The position numbers and the translations under genes were made by a program. Shown one piece after another: positions 1 through 13,458 of a stretch of 64,000 nt of DNA. The notes beneath the pieces are model-generated. The model was not told where the DNA came from and did no database searches. It was given only the letters and a program-made list of their open reading frames with translations. The number at the start of each line of letters is the position of its first letter. Within the stretch, counting starts at the first letter, position 1. The DNA comes from Lumnitzera littorea. Lineage: Eukaryota; Streptophyta; Magnoliopsida; Myrtales; Combretaceae. Where the stretch lies: NCBI GenBank assembly GCA_024138015.1, contig JAMXBB010000010.1, forward strand, positions 83,022,658 through 83,086,657. Direction: 5' to 3'.

Positions 1-460
1 ACATCTACCCCTCTCAATCCACATGCTTAACCAACTTAGTCCTAGCTGTTCCCAATTGTTTTTATAATCTTATTGATTTTTTTTTATCAATTTTCCTATC
101 TCATTTTAGCCTAAAATGTAAATGATAGGGTATTTTAGTTAATTACGGGTATACGCATATAGTTGAAAATTACACACGACACAGACACATATATTTTACA
201 TATTATTTTATGTCTCATAATAATTTTATTATATATATAATTTATCTCTAAAAGTTTACGAACTAATAGAACCTATTCTACATGTTTACAACAAATAATA
301 TGTATATAGTTAAATTACACTATTTAGCTATATTATTAATATTTTATTATATCTTTATAATATGAGTTCATAAGGTTTCTTCGATTAATATTTCGAGTTC
401 ACTTGTAAATTTTTAGGTTATTTGGATTAGTTTAATTAAGTCCTAAATTATTCATTTAAA
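1..460 (-). repeat. Window-edge fragment of a long-LTR family (copy D)
   Basis: This AT-rich stretch resembles the inner end of the long LTR-like repeats at 38.5-41.4 kb and 43.9-47.5 kb. Shared landmarks are a block reading taatttatctcta near 240, a following acaaataa block, and a gagttcataag block near 365. The resemblance is by eye and patchy. It is cut by the window start, so family and true end are uncertain. It reads in the same direction as the other copies, which belong to minus-strand elements. Confidence 0.35.
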
Positions 461-1049
461 CAACTATGTGAAATTACAAAGCTTACACCTGGGTCCTAAT
501 GTGCCTAAATACTGCCTAACTCAAGCAATGATAGGCACAATATTGTGCTTTACACAATCACTAGCAGGTTGTGTACAATGTTTACATCTCATACGCTTGT
601 TGCGTTGCATTACATATACATGTTTAAATAACTTGCTTGTAACATATTTGTTGGTAGGATTGTATGCTTATTCATTAAGCAGTTGTAGCTTACCCCCTTA
701 TAGTTTGTTGTTACAATAGGATTTATGGTTAGAGTTAGGCCATGGGATGCCCAAGATTAGTATTACCAGCTTTAAGGTTATTAGAGGAAAGAATAGAGCT
801 CAAGTGGACTTATATATGTTATTTGGACTCTTTAGACTTCATATTATCTTCTAGTATTTTAAATAGCTTAGACTATTAGTATCACTTTATTTTGGTATGT
901 ATGCCTAATGGGGGTATGTTTGATCCCATTAGAATAAGTTGAACTTATTTATGATGTTTTAGTTTATGTTTAATGCTCTGTTATTAACTTGATAAGAGTC
1001 TCCGAGTGGTAGTTAAGATTATGTTGTCACCTTGTGTAGTGCATTAAAG
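461..1049. other. Intergenic, no supported gene
   Basis: The stretch includes a short open frame (468-719) with no recognisable domain and no codon structure typical of a gene. It may be the continuation of the LTR-like fragment to its left. Nothing else is supported. Confidence 0.4.
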
Positions 1050-2033
1050 TGTAGACACCCTATTTTTGCTTTTTATAGTTTTAGAAATTTTTAGAATAGG
1101 GAAAATTGTCATAATTTAAAAATACAAAGAAATAATAAAAAAAATACAAAAAATTGAAAAATCACAAAAAATAAAAATTTTAGATAAATAAAAAAAAAGA
1201 AAATTCCATAAAAAAAGAAAAATAAAAAGATAAAACTTTTTTTTTTTTAGGAAAATAGAACATTTTAAGTAAAATAGATTTTTAGGCATAGAAAATATTT
1301 TTAAGAAAGTAGTTTCTTAAGAGAAATAAGATTCTTGAGAGAAATAAGATTTTAAAGTTATATTGGATCATTAAGTAGATTAATTTAATTTAGTACTTTT
1401 TTATTTTATAGAATAGCTTACACTATTTTAGGTTATATACAATTTGTTTGCAAATAAAAGTAGGGTATTGGCCAACAGCCTATTTGGTTTAGAGCTTGGT
1501 CTTACATCTTAAAAAAGTGAGAGGTTTAGAGTTTGAGTTTTTAAGTAGGCACTTTGTGCCTTTTTCTTTTTTGCCTAAAGAGAACATTATACATAGCGCA
1601 AGCTTATCAAGTTAAACACATGGTTGACATGACGTTTACATGGCGCTATGTTAGCATCTTTTTTACCCTTTCCATCATTTTCCCACACAAAAATGGCTCG
1701 CACCCCTTACTTTAGCTTCATTTTTCATGCAATTTTCACATGTAAACACACAAATTAATGGATGTTTCTTATTCTCTACATGACTCTCTTTTAATCCATG
1801 CCAAGAATAGGACTAGATTCACTCATTTGACCATTCAAATTGATAGTGGAAAATAGGAAAAAGGTATAAAATCTAAGATTTGGTATTTAAGGTGAATCGG
1901 CCATTAATGGTTGTTTCCTTGCATATTTGAGCTTGAAACAGTATGAAAAGAGTTCCCCATTCATGTTTTAGTCATCAACACTCACTCGTTCATCTCAAAA
2001 CATAAAATCTCCTAACTATCTCTCTTTAGCATC

Positions 2034-2063
2034 TCATCTCTCTCTCTTTCTCTCTCTCTCTCT
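2034..2063. repeat. CT microsatellite
   Basis: A near-pure run of CT dinucleotides lies in the pyrimidine-rich middle of the putative solo LTR. It resembles 5' leader pyrimidine tracts but no transcript can be assigned. Confidence 0.8.
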
Positions 2064-2812
2064 ACAAAATCAATCAAGCTCAAAGCTTTTCTAGCAAAAC
2101 CAATCACACAAGAAGGTTTCTTAGGCTCTAAGCTTGTGACTAAGACCACCCCCAACTGCTACAGTGTCTGTATCACCCTCAACCACCACCTAAAGACTAA
2201 ACCGTAAGCTCACCCTTACTATTGCTGCTACTAGGAACCACCTCATAGCCGCTCCTCATGCAAAACCAAAAGCACAGCTAAACTTACTATGGCAAAAAGC
2301 CTAGGACCCTACCCTTCTTCTACTCCAACAAGCCACCACGCAAAGCTCTCGAACCCTCTTTCCTTCTTCCGCTCCCGTCTAACACCTAAACCGCTACCAC
2401 CACATGTCTTCCCTTGAAAACAATTACACCACTGCGACCACCACCATTACCTCCAACAATTACCCTAAGTGGCAACCACCACCACCATCGCGTAGAGGTC
2501 TTCAAACCATTACCAAACAACCAAGTTAGGTTGCAACACATTCTCTAAACCCCCATTGTCTAATAAAACACCCATGAAAAACCCTTAAATTGCTTGAAAA
2601 TCACCCCAAAACAACCTTCGATGCCCTACTCTAACTGTTGCTCCTTTCTTTTGCATACAACCCAGATTTGACCTAATAGGATCCTTAAAGTCCAACTTGA
2701 CTCATGTCCCTCACCTACTTACCTTACTTGGTTTAGCCTCTTTTCGTTTTTTTTTTTTCGTGTAATTTTTTGTCCTTCTTTTGTATTTTATTGTATATTC
2801 TCATTTTATTTA

Positions 2813-2838
2813 AGAGAGAGAGAGAGAGAGAGAGAGAA
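2813..2838. repeat. GA microsatellite
   Basis: About 13 perfect AG/GA units, followed by a degenerate purine-rich run to about 2910. The run lies within the putative solo LTR. Confidence 0.85.
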
Positions 2839-4128
2839 GAAAAAAAGAGAGAGAATAAATAAGAAAAAAAGAAGATAATGAAAAGGAAAAAAAGAAAGAA
2901 AGGAAAGCTATTTTTTATTTTTGTTATTTCTTATGCCTTAATGAAAAATGATAAAAAGAGAAAATAAAAAATAAGAAAAATAAGAATTAAAGATTTGAAT
3001 CACTTAGAAAAACTTGATTTCAAAAACAAAAATTAATGAACCATTTTCAATATTAGGATATTTTAGAATTTTTCAAAAATAAAAATACCAATTTATGACT
3101 CTTCTCTACAATTTTTCTTAAATAAAATGGTTAAGAGAGGTAAACTCAACCAATTTTTCAAAATTAAAATGAATTCACCTGTTAAAGTTTTATAAAAATG
3201 AATTACAAAAGTCTAATCCCAAATAATAAGTACGTAAGTACTCGTACAAATTTATAGGGCAACTTAAAATATGTAAAAATTTTATTTTCCACCTTTTTTA
3301 AATTTTATTTCAATTTCTTATTTTTTTCAAATAGATGTAATTTTAGTTATTTATTTATAAATAAGAATTATTGTTAGAAGGATATTTTTGAAAGATGAAA
3401 TTAAATTTGAAAGATCACAAGTAGTACCATTTAGGGTTTAATAAATTAGCTTTCGAGCTCAAATTCTTTGGTTTTAAAAAATTATTTTTCAAAAGTGATT
3501 TTATCATGGCCAGTAGTCAAGTTATAGGTGATTCACCTAATCAATTATAACTTAATCTTTCTTTCCTTTTTCTCGACCCCGATCGAATGGGACTCCATTT
3601 TTCTTTTTCAAAATCAAATGAAAACCAAATTTTTCCTAATCCCCAATCGAGGGTCTATATTGAATGAGTATAGAGTTCAATATAGATCGAGTTAAGAAAA
3701 ATATTGAAAAACCAAGAAAAAATAAGGCTCGACAGAAGATTCCTGATCAAGAGTGGTACTTGATCTTGGATTTTCTCATAGTATATGGCAGTATTGCCAC
3801 AACTTGTCCCTTCCCTTTGAGTTGTGACAAACGAGGTCAAAGAGTGAGCATCAAGAAGAATTTGGCTGGATTTTCTTTTATACTTATTATTGACTTCTCT
3901 AACTACTAGAGTCTTCTCAAGGAGCTTGGTAACTTTTGATCTTTTGATTTGTATAACAAGTAATATGTACTTATGGGTTTTATGACTATTTTTTTGAAAA
4001 GTCAAACTATAAGTTTACTTTATCGATCATTCCCAAAGATTATTTTATCGGTTTATATCAAGTAGGTATCGAATTGGGATGCTTTAAAGCAATTGAGTCA
4101 AATATGTCTGGTATGAATTAGGTCTACA

Positions 4129-4990
4129 ATAACAACAATAACAATTGTAAGGTTAATTTCTATCTTAGTTAGATTCACATAGTAAAACCGTTGCGTCTTC
4201 ACCTCTTCTAGCCGTAACATGACATTCAAATTATTGAATAATAATATCCAAGTTACCCATTACTTACCCTAAAATTGATTAATAAGATAATAAATAACTT
4301 AAAGTACCAAACTTTATATTTTTATGCATAGAATACATATCCTTATGTAATATACACATAATTATATTTTTAATGATACACAAAGCAAATTATTTCAAAG
4401 TCTTACAAACCATTAGCTACATAAAATAAATGTTCTTCTTCATACTTTGGATCATTATAAATCTAACTTAAGGGTATTCTAGTCAAAGGTTAACCTTTCC
4501 AATTAATGACCTAAGACCTATAAGGTGGTAAAATCAATCCCTAGTCCTTGTTACTACCCATGAAAGGCACTTTGTCGTGTACTAATTGTTCAATTACTTT
4601 TGATAACCCTATAAAGAGATGACTAGCTTGTGTGCTTATCAATAATGTCGTTTTAGTAAACACTTGTAGTTATTAAAATAACAACAAAAGAGTGGAGCCA
4701 TATGACTATCAAATAGATGTGTTTTCAAAGTGTTAAGGGTACATGTCAAATTGATTGTATCTTAGCAATATATGTTGTTGAATTTGTATCTACTTGAAAT
4801 CCAATGTTTGAAAACTATATAATCTGTAGCTTATCTATTTGTTTGGTTTGGTAAATTATCTTTCTTTTTTAATCTTATCATAAAATTATGGTAAAGATGA
4901 TAACTGGAGAATGGGTGGTGGAAAATGAAAATTGAAATTGTACTTTTTAAGCAAAATGTCTAAAGATAATATATCTCATGAGGCATTCTA
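4129..4990. other. Intergenic, nothing recognised
   Basis: AT-rich DNA without long open frames, domains or clear repeats. Confidence 0.5.
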
Positions 4991-5200
4991 CAGTCAGGTT
5001 ACTCAAAAGTGATCATACAATATGATTAACTTTTGAGATTCGTAAATTACCATTGATTTACAATAAATCGTGCTCATCAATAGTAAACACAAAATTGTCC
5101 ACAATTGCTAATGGACACTAGTTTACTATAAATCAAGGGTAATTTACTATATTTAAAAGTGATCATACTATATGGTTACTTTTAAGTGATTTGGGCATAT
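4991..5200. mobile_element. Fold-back MITE-like element
   Basis: The two halves are inverted copies. The left half carries agtgatcatac and gtaaattaccattgattta. The right half, read on the other strand, carries tatgatcactttt and gtaaattacccttgattta. The arms span roughly 80 bases each with a short unpaired centre around 5080-5105. No coding capacity. Exact ends and target duplication were not resolved, so the superfamily is unknown. Confidence 0.55.
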
Positions 5201-6335
5201 AATTTTTCATATTTTATTCATAAGAAAATGACAACTTTTTTTTTTTGTTAAAATTAAATAGCAAATAAGTATAGCTTTATAGTGATTTACTCGAGAGATT
5301 ATTAAGAAAGGAATTAGGAAGGGAATATTCAACTACATTATAAAATTGATTACACTTTTTTCCATGTAAAGAACCTCCTTTTTTGTGGTTTTTGCATGTT
5401 ATTATAACATTATTTATTTCCTTATAATCTAAACAATTGATTATACTTGACAATATTTAAATTGTGTACGTAGGGTGTAAAGATCAATAAAATTTTCATA
5501 AATAAATATAGATATTGTACATAAAACATGGATGATACTTGTTTTAAAAACTGTTAGTTCTATTATCATATATATATAAATTTTATAGATACTTATATAT
5601 CAAGTATACATAATACATAACATGTAGTATCAGTAAATGATTGTTGGCAAATATATCTATATTATTAAAGAGGCTAAGTCACTTTTTGATATATTTATTG
5701 TCTTATATTTTTGAGTTTGCATTGTTATCCTCAACAGTTGTACTTATTATCATAAATTCCATATCAAATTGATATTCATAATTTTTAATAAAGTATATAT
5801 TTGTAATTTAAGAAAAATTAAAATAAATTTATCAACATAACTATATTAGCGAGAAAATAATTTTTTCCATTATGAGAATTTAAAAATTAATTATGACTTA
5901 ATACGAACTATTTTATATTAGGTATAGTATATTTACCTATTAATTTGGCAATAAAATAAATTCCTTACACTAGTTGCCTACTTCTATGTCATATTTGGAA
6001 AGAAAAAAAAGGTTAGGGGGAGGTTTAGAGTGGTGGAGGGAGGGGTCATTATATGAAAGTGAATTTATTGTTTATGTATAAATTGTTTATCTTCTATAAT
6101 ATTAAAGGATATAGACCATGTTTTGGGATCTTTAATATATTTCATAATTTTTTATATTGAACTTGTAAAATTGTCTTTATCTATTGTTATATATAATTAA
6201 GTTTTTATTTTCTTCAATTCATATCTAAATGTAATAATCATTTTACTATGCTAGTTAACCCTCTAAAACTTCATATATAATGTAGAATTGCATCTAAATG
6301 ATTGGAATAAATGAGGATTATTTATAAAAAATCTA
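5201..6335. other. Intergenic, nothing recognised
   Basis: AT-rich and gene-free. A purine-rich block (about 6000-6050) stands out but has no assignable role. The last 9 bases (6327-6335) are the left target duplication of the next element. Confidence 0.5.
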
Positions 6336-6615
6336 AGGGAAAATACAAAAAACATTTCCTAAACTTTGACTTAGGCGCGAATTAACTTCCTGAACTTTCA
6401 AAATGAGATTTTTTACCATCTAAACTTTAATGAATTACCAAAATAACCCTCATAACCCTTAAAATTTGATTTTAGCCAAAATCAAAGTTTAAGGGTTATG
6501 GAGTTTTTTTTACCGATTTATTAAAATTTAGGGAGTCAAAAACTTCACTTAAAAATTTAAGGGATCAATTTGGACTTAAGGTAAAGTTTAGGGGGAGGTT
6601 TTTTGCATTTTCCTC
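6336..6615. mobile_element. Mutator-type MITE with 9-bp target duplication
   Basis: A 280-bp fold-back element without coding capacity. The left end starts agggaaaatacaaaaaac; the right end on the other strand starts gaggaaaatgcaaaaaac. Pairing continues through cctaaactttgac/cctaaactttacc and further inward for about 80 bases. It is flanked on both sides by aaaaatcta (6327-6335 and 6616-6624). A 9-bp duplication and long inverted repeats are the mark of Mutator-like non-autonomous elements. The interior contains a phrase repeated in both arms around aaatttaagggatcaa, typical of this kind of MITE. Confidence 0.8.
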
Positions 6616-6624
6616 AAAAATCTA

Positions 6625-9600
6625 TTTAAACAATATCATATTATGTTTTTTTTTAAACATTAACTACTAGACTAATATATGTATATGTTCCATCTAAGCA
6701 CTCAAAATATGTATATATGTTTAAAATTATTTATAAATATTAGTGTCTTAAGATATATAAATATAATTTATATATTTATAAAATATATGGAGTTGTCAAT
6801 TATCTTTAAATCTCAAACTATAATCAATGTCTCATTTGTATTAAGTAAAGCCTATTGCAAATGAAAAACATATTCTATTAAAAATATCAAAATTATGGGT
6901 GCCTTTGATATTAAAAATATATTCAATTATCTTATGTGATAAGATAGTTTAGGTTTTCTTTTTTAAATTATTATTCATGTATGTAGTTTAATTCGGTAAC
7001 ATTCTATCATATCAAAGGCTACACCTCCTTAGTGTCTTAGGTATTTTGATATTATAGTATGTTTTAAATATTATTTAAAATTTACATGATTTCAATATTA
7101 TCTCCTTTTACATGTTTGTGATTCATTCGTATCTAAAAGAATAATTTCAACTTTGGTCCACATTCACATCTTTAGTTGCCTTCCATGTCTAGTTTAGTAA
7201 GTTATTACATATTAATAATTAATTGTTTTTACCTACTTAATCCTACATTCAGACCAACTTATTCCCACTATCAATGGTGAATTCATGGCTTTATATCCAT
7301 CATTGGTTGTCATTAATTATTATTAAAATTGAATATTATTATGGTAATGCAAAAGCAAGAACCAAGTTTTAAACACCTATCTATAAGGAATATATTGTAA
7401 TATGAAGTATTATGTGTTCTTTTTTTCCCCTTTGTATTGCTATTATGTTGATGTAAGCTCTCAATTGTGTTGATCTAAAACAATTATTGTTAGTTATATT
7501 GGTGATGGTATAGTTCTCTAACTTTCTCAAATTTGCTTGCTTTTTTGTTTTTTTTTTTGTTTATGTTTTTAAACAATTTATTTTCTTCTTCTTCTTCCTC
7601 TTTTTTTTTCTTTAATTATGTATTCATATTTTATCAATAAAAAACTTGTGTTTCTACTTTGGCAAATGTCTAGAGAAGCAAGCTTTGCAACATGTGAGCT
7701 AATATCACCATCCATTTTACTACGCTGGTTTGATATTTACTTTTCTTTTGCTCTGTACTTGATGATGCTTTATATTTACTTTAGCAATCTTCATTTGTTT
7801 ATATTTACTTGCTTTATTACTGGTAAGGGGTTACGATCTTTGGTTCTAACTCTAACAAGCTTTTATATGATCAAATAAGCTACTTCCATCTAGTGATGTT
7901 ATATCGATAAGTAAAAATAATTTTTTTGTCAACTATATAAAGTCATATTGATGATAAATATTTGCTTAAGATATTGTATAATTATGGTGAAATTTCAATA
8001 GCATAAAGAAAAAAGGGTTGTGTCATATGTGGAAGGAACAAATATTTATATTTGAGGAGTTTAATTTCAAATTATTGTTGAATAAAGCAAATCTAATCAA
8101 TTTAATGCATACCTGTGTCGAACCATTTCATCTTGCTTAATCTACGGGTGAGCAAAAAGAAAGGGATATGTACATTAAAAATCTCCTAAGTGTTTTCTAA
8201 TATATATGCAGGGTGTAATGACTAAGTGTCACTTAAAGGAATAAACGGTTACTCATCCAAGAAATATTCTCATGTGACATTGGTTTTAAATGCAATTTTT
8301 TGTATACAATGCTTTGTTTTTAACCACTTACGTTTTATCAATAATGCCATCATGTTGTAACCCAATTGTTCACTTGATGTGTATGGGTACGATGTGTGTT
8401 TCATTTCACTTTTTTTGTTTTTCTCATTTCAAGAATTTTAGAGTTTGATTTTTATATCAATTCATTCTTTTTGTTTTTCTCATTTCAATAATTGGTTAGC
8501 AATATAATTATCCAATGAGTTGCAATGTAAGTTCTAAGTAGAGACGAATTTGGAGCATCACCAATTCATAGATACATTAGCATTAAATATAAAGAATGTG
8601 GACATAAGGTCAATGAAGGGAGAGATTACTATGCATCTCAAAATTGTAAAATATATTATAAACAGCAAATGAACCCCTTTTCTTTCTTTAATTAATTTAT
8701 GTTAAGAATTATACGTATTATTTCTATTGTTATCTTTGAAAATGGACTTTCTTAAGGATTGTGTAAACACACCTTGTATAGATAATCGATTGGTTTCTAT
8801 TTCTATATTTTGGAAAAAAATTGCTACAGGTGAAAGCACCAACAAAATCTATCCGTCATGATAAATATCACCACGAGTTTGAATTTACTTCCTTCTTTCT
8901 ATTTCACTCTAGGCCTTTTCATCAAATTTAATTGTTATTGGATATTGTAAGTGACAAAACTATTGGTGTTTCTATTATTATGGGTTAGAAATTGAACTTA
9001 TTATCTTTCTCAAATTGTCCCATCATTGTTCATTATAGTACATTTCTCTTATCTACTTCTTTTTTTCTTTTTTCAGCTGAGTTTGGAAATTCATATACTT
9101 GAGGTTGAAGGTGGTCTACATTTTGATCTATGCTTAAAAGTGAAAATGAAAAATTAATATGAATGGCCAATTTATATAATAAATATAGCTCCTTTGAAAT
9201 GTTCGAATTATTGCATGGTAAAAAAAGATGAGATCAATAGTGGTCACTTACTATATCTTTCGTTTTAATAATTCATTATTGAGTTTGTATCCATTAGTAC
9301 TTGTAATCATATCAACTGGTTAGTTAATTTGATTTTAAATGCTATTTTGTAATTTTATGTGTTAATTGGTTAATTTGTTTATTTTCTATTATATTAAAAT
9401 GAAATGGTAATTTGTGTCTTTCCTATCTAAATTAATAAATTATAAGAAATTTGGAAATTATAATTAAAATACTATTTAATTAATGGAATAAAAATGACAA
9501 CAAATGAGATTTAAATAGGTTACTTCAGTATTTTATAAGGATATGTGCCTACTTTTTATCGATAGATAATAATAATCACATAATAAAAATATAAACTATA

Positions 9601-10716
9601 TTTTTATAAAAAAATCCTATAAATCATTTGTTTATACTATTTTTAACGCATAATGAGTATGTGGATGTTAAAATTGATTGATAAGGAACAAATGAGATCT
9701 CATGACCAACAATCTCAAAATATGCTATTTGCTGTCATTTTTGAGAGCACAACGGGGATGCACTGCACGATTACCCATATGACCGTCACATCATGACACA
9801 TCAATTGGTTGCCACCGACACATATTCAATAAAAACTGCAAATATGATCATCGTCATCATTACATTAATAAAAAGTGGAATTACTTATAGTTCGGCTTAT
9901 CTTAATGCATAAGCAACGTCCACTCATAATACGTGCGATAATGAAGATATCATGATATATTTGTTTCATATTAAAGAGTTTTACATTATCCTTAAATAAT
10001 TCATTAGTATTATATATATATATATATGTATATGTTTATGTCAAATGGTACATGTTATAGAGTGGACTAGTAAGTTTTAGTTTAATAATATAAATAACAT
10101 AAATATAATCGATTTTATTAAATTTGGGTTGATTTTATAATTTAATTGATTATAAAACTTATCCGATTTAATTTTTATTTACTCTCAGTTAAATCTGATT
10201 TCACTTTTTAAATTTTTGATCCTCTCATGTATTAGGGTTAAATACTGAGATCGAAAATGACTGACCTGTGGGCGAAATTAACAGAAATTATGCCAAACAC
10301 TCTTAGAGAACACATAGGATGAAGAATAATAAGCGAAATCTCCAAACAAATTAATAGGCATCCTTAGTATAACAGATGAGAATGAGGCGTTATATGCTTT
10401 TTCGATGTTGACGTATCCGGGACAGGCTTGCTTTCTCTTGTCTCATTAAGAGGCAATCTAACATGACACCGAACACTATGTTTTGTTAGGTTCATTAAAA
10501 TTTTATATCTATGTATTGACCCCGTGAAAGTGATAGCCTAACAAGATCCAACTATACTCTTTTTTTAAGAGATTCTTAATTTAATAATCGCAGGTTACTG
10601 CTACCACTTTACCCACCAGAATAAATAATGGCAAACTATTGATTGGTAGAAGAGAGGAAGAGCAGATGTATTCGTAAAAGCATAGTCAAACGTTTGCATG
10701 ATTGTTTCATAAAGCG
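6625..10716. other. Gene-free AT-rich intergenic block
   Basis: About 4 kb with only short open frames (for example 7618-7878) that show no domain or coding signature. A TA microsatellite lies at about 10006-10036. Poly-T and TTC-rich runs occur around 7540-7615. No transposon ends could be fixed. Confidence 0.5.
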
Positions 10717-11005
10717 TTTTATAAAAAGAAAATTATAACAAAAGAGATCAACGTTTGACAGTAAGTTTAAATAGGGGATTAATGTTTCAAATTAGTTGAA
10801 ATAATAAATTTTCGAAAAATTCAAATAAGATATCAACGTTTTATAGTGGTTTAAATGAGGGATTCATAATAGCTAATTTATAAAATTTTCTGGACCAATT
10901 TATAAAACATTAATCTATTATTTAAACTTTTTAAAACATCGATTCCCTATTTAAACTTACCCTTAAATATTGATTCTCTCTGTTGTAATTCTTCTATTTT
11001 ATAAA
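10717..11005. mobile_element. Fold-back MITE
   Basis: The left arm (taacaaaagagatcaacg, then agtaagtttaaatagggga) pairs with the right arm read on the other strand (ttacaacagagagaatcaa, then gtaagtttaaataggga). The outer tttataaaa blocks pair as well. About 290 bp, non-coding. The target duplication is not clear, so the superfamily stays open; the arm layout resembles Mutator-type MITEs. Confidence 0.6.
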
Positions 11006-11101
11006 TTAACAGGAAAATACTGTCAGAAATTCTAAACCTTTTGCGTTTTCTTGTACGAAGTGTATTTTCGGTCAAGTAGCACAATAAAAATGGTCAAAAT
11101 G

Positions 11102-11127
11102 ATATATATATATATATATATATATAT
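11102..11127. repeat. AT microsatellite
   Basis: Thirteen uninterrupted AT units in intergenic DNA. Confidence 0.9.
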
Positions 11128-11234
11128 GGGTTTTAATAGGTGTAGGATTTGGATTTTTTCTTGATTAATTTTCATTTTTTTTTTTTAGAAAACTAATGGT
11201 ATAATGAAGGTTATGTCATATGTGGTGATTATGT

Positions 11235-11390
11235 GTTTTTTACGGAATCAATCTTATCCTTTACCATTCTATTAATTTAATGCTCATTAAATCTAAGCGA
11301 TTAAAACCATAATCAATTCAATAATTTAAATTTAAGAGATATTAAATTAAATATGGAATAAAAGGCGAAACCGATCCTGTAAAAATTATG
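11235..11390. mobile_element. Small fold-back MITE (family also at 13.46 kb)
   Basis: The left end has gttttttacggaatcaat and the right end, on the other strand, aatttttacaggatcggt, giving imperfect inverted ends on a unit of about 155 bp. The same terminal motif (ttttttacgg...ggaatcggt) recurs at 13459-13655. No coding capacity. Ends are approximate. Confidence 0.5.
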
Positions 11391-13458
11391 AATGGAATGG
11401 TAGAAAAATCTGTTTTGGTTTCATATTCGTAGAGCCCAAAAGGTGCTGTTTCAGAGGCATGCATGTGATAAATCGTTAAATCTAATCCTTATTTTCAATT
11501 TTCATTAACCTTTTATCATTTTATAAATACATTTTATTTATATATTATTTTATCTTTATTTCATTTCAATTATTGCAACAATTAAACGACAAATTTTTTC
11601 TCATATATATGTATATAATTTTCGTAGTTTTTGTTCAAAAGATATATTCTTTCATATAAGTGATGTAATTTTTTAGTTGCAACCTCCTCATAATCTAATG
11701 CATGACAATACAACTCTTCTTATTCATGATATTTCACTTCTATATTTTGGAAATTATAACTTTTCTAAATGCTTGCATCATTTTATGAACAATCATGTAT
11801 AAGTCGCATAAAACTTCACCATATTATATTTTTTAGCTAATTAAAAAAATTATCTTCTATATATTTATAATATATACATTGTTAACATGTGAGTTTTACA
11901 ATCTTTTAAATAAATTTATTAATTTTATCATCAAATATATCTAATGATAGTATTCATAGTAAATATTAAACAATTTGTGAACATAAAGTCAGCATGGTAA
12001 TTGTGATAATCTTTTTGAACAAATTAATTATTTTTATTAATATGTGTATATCTCAAATCAAAATTGACATGAGTGCGGGATTTTAAATAATTGCATTTTA
12101 TGACTGATGATCAAATATAAATAAACTCTCCAAATTTTCAAAATGCCGTTTTATATTTCAGAACTTGTGAAAAGGTACATTCTTGCCGAGTATAATCTCT
12201 CAAGTCATTCCGACGTAAATCTCCTTATAGAAATTAGTTGATTTCTTTCTAATAATTGGAATCTTAGGACCATCGTGATTGATTACGAGAGTCAAAGGGA
12301 CTTGCTCTTCGACCCTAAGATGTACATCAGAAGATCTATACGAGAAAGACCGTCTCTTCTGGAGGAGCAATCCAGTACATTTGACTACAGAGAGGGAAGT
12401 AGTTCCATCCATAGAATTTAAGGAACATGAGTCGTATATTCTACGAAGGTTGCATATCTTTTTCAGCTTACTCAAGTTTAATCCATTTGGACCCAGTAGA
12501 GTTTCTAATAAGGAAAACCCAAATCCCAAAAACACATAGTTCCGTCCCTAAAAACGACTTTTTCAAATTGGGAAAACATTAGATATTTATCTAAATTGAT
12601 AAATTCTTAAGTAGATCAAATGTTCAAAAGTAACTTCAAAACACTCGAAAGAAGTGGGTGGAAACCAAGATAGAAACCTACTATTTAAGTTCATTCAAAT
12701 GTATTTGTTAAGATAATCGAACGAGCTTACTCTATTTGAGTGCCTCAAAGCTTTACTGAAGCAAAAACATTTTTAATTAGTTTAGGGGTATATTTGAACC
12801 TAATTAATATTATTTCTCTTCCCTTTTTTTTTAAAAAAAAATTGCAATTATATCTAAATTCATACGTTAATAAACATATATACATAACATACTTTTCTGA
12901 AAATTATTATGACAAATAGGATTTTTTCTGGGGGCAATTACAGTAGGGAAAATGAAATTTGAATCTAATCCATCTTATTGAGAAATCAACTTTCATGCTA
13001 CTAAATTATAAGGTTATTGGTGACAAGTAGAACTTGTAAGTTACAACAAAAATTCTAGATGAGTTTGTAATGTAGATATAAAACAAACTAAAAATATTTA
13101 GAAAAGTCACTCCACATATAGGAGTATTTTTTTTTTTTTTTCATAGTTAGTTATTTTTTCTTTTTTTGTTTTTGCCAACTTTTACCTTGGGATTGTTATT
13201 TATATATACTAATTTTGTGACTATTGGGTATATCTTAATGGTTGAAATCTTGGCTTGAGGTGTTTTATTACTCGCATTCTCATCTCTTGATGAGCGGATA
13301 AGAGGAGTCATTGTTTCTTATAAGCTCCCCAATGTATAATTATTCAAAAGCAAAAAAGAAAATATAAATTTATTTGTCATATCATACATATGCATATATA
13401 AATGTATAAAGCATTGAAGCATTATTGGAAATTTATTCCAATAGGAAAAAGATTTAGG
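11391..13458. other. Intergenic, with a less AT-rich island at 12190-12540
   Basis: Mostly AT-rich and featureless. Around 12190-12540 the base composition visibly shifts toward GC, and both strands stay open (111 codons on -, 86 on +). No family was recognised in either frame. It could be a relic of a decayed transposon or of inserted foreign or organellar DNA, but nothing decides this. Confidence 0.4.

Larger units (their letters stand above)
1050..4128. repeat. Putative solo LTR
   Basis: The interval starts with tgtagacaccc and ends with ggtctaca, so its ends are short inverted complements of the TG...CA kind seen in plant LTRs. Inside are a pyrimidine/CT-rich leader-like block near 2034-2063, a C-rich stretch to about 2700, a GA microsatellite at 2813-2838, and a tail with tcgaattgggatgc just before the end, a layout common in long plant LTRs. 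No flanking coding region, primer-binding site or polypurine tract was found, which points to a solo LTR. The 5 bases on each side do not match, so the call is an inference; two adjacent unrelated repeats would be an alternative. Confidence 0.4.

Noticed and set aside
3655..4005. Overlapping open frames on both strands (116 and 81 codons)
   Set aside because: No domain or coding bias; they sit inside the putative solo LTR.
7618..7878. 86-codon frame resembling a small membrane protein
   Set aside because: The hydrophobicity follows from T-rich DNA; no start context, homology or splice pattern supports it.
12200..12539. Idea that the island is a plastid or mitochondrial gene insert
   Set aside because: No organellar protein could be recognised in either frame, so the origin is left open rather than asserted.
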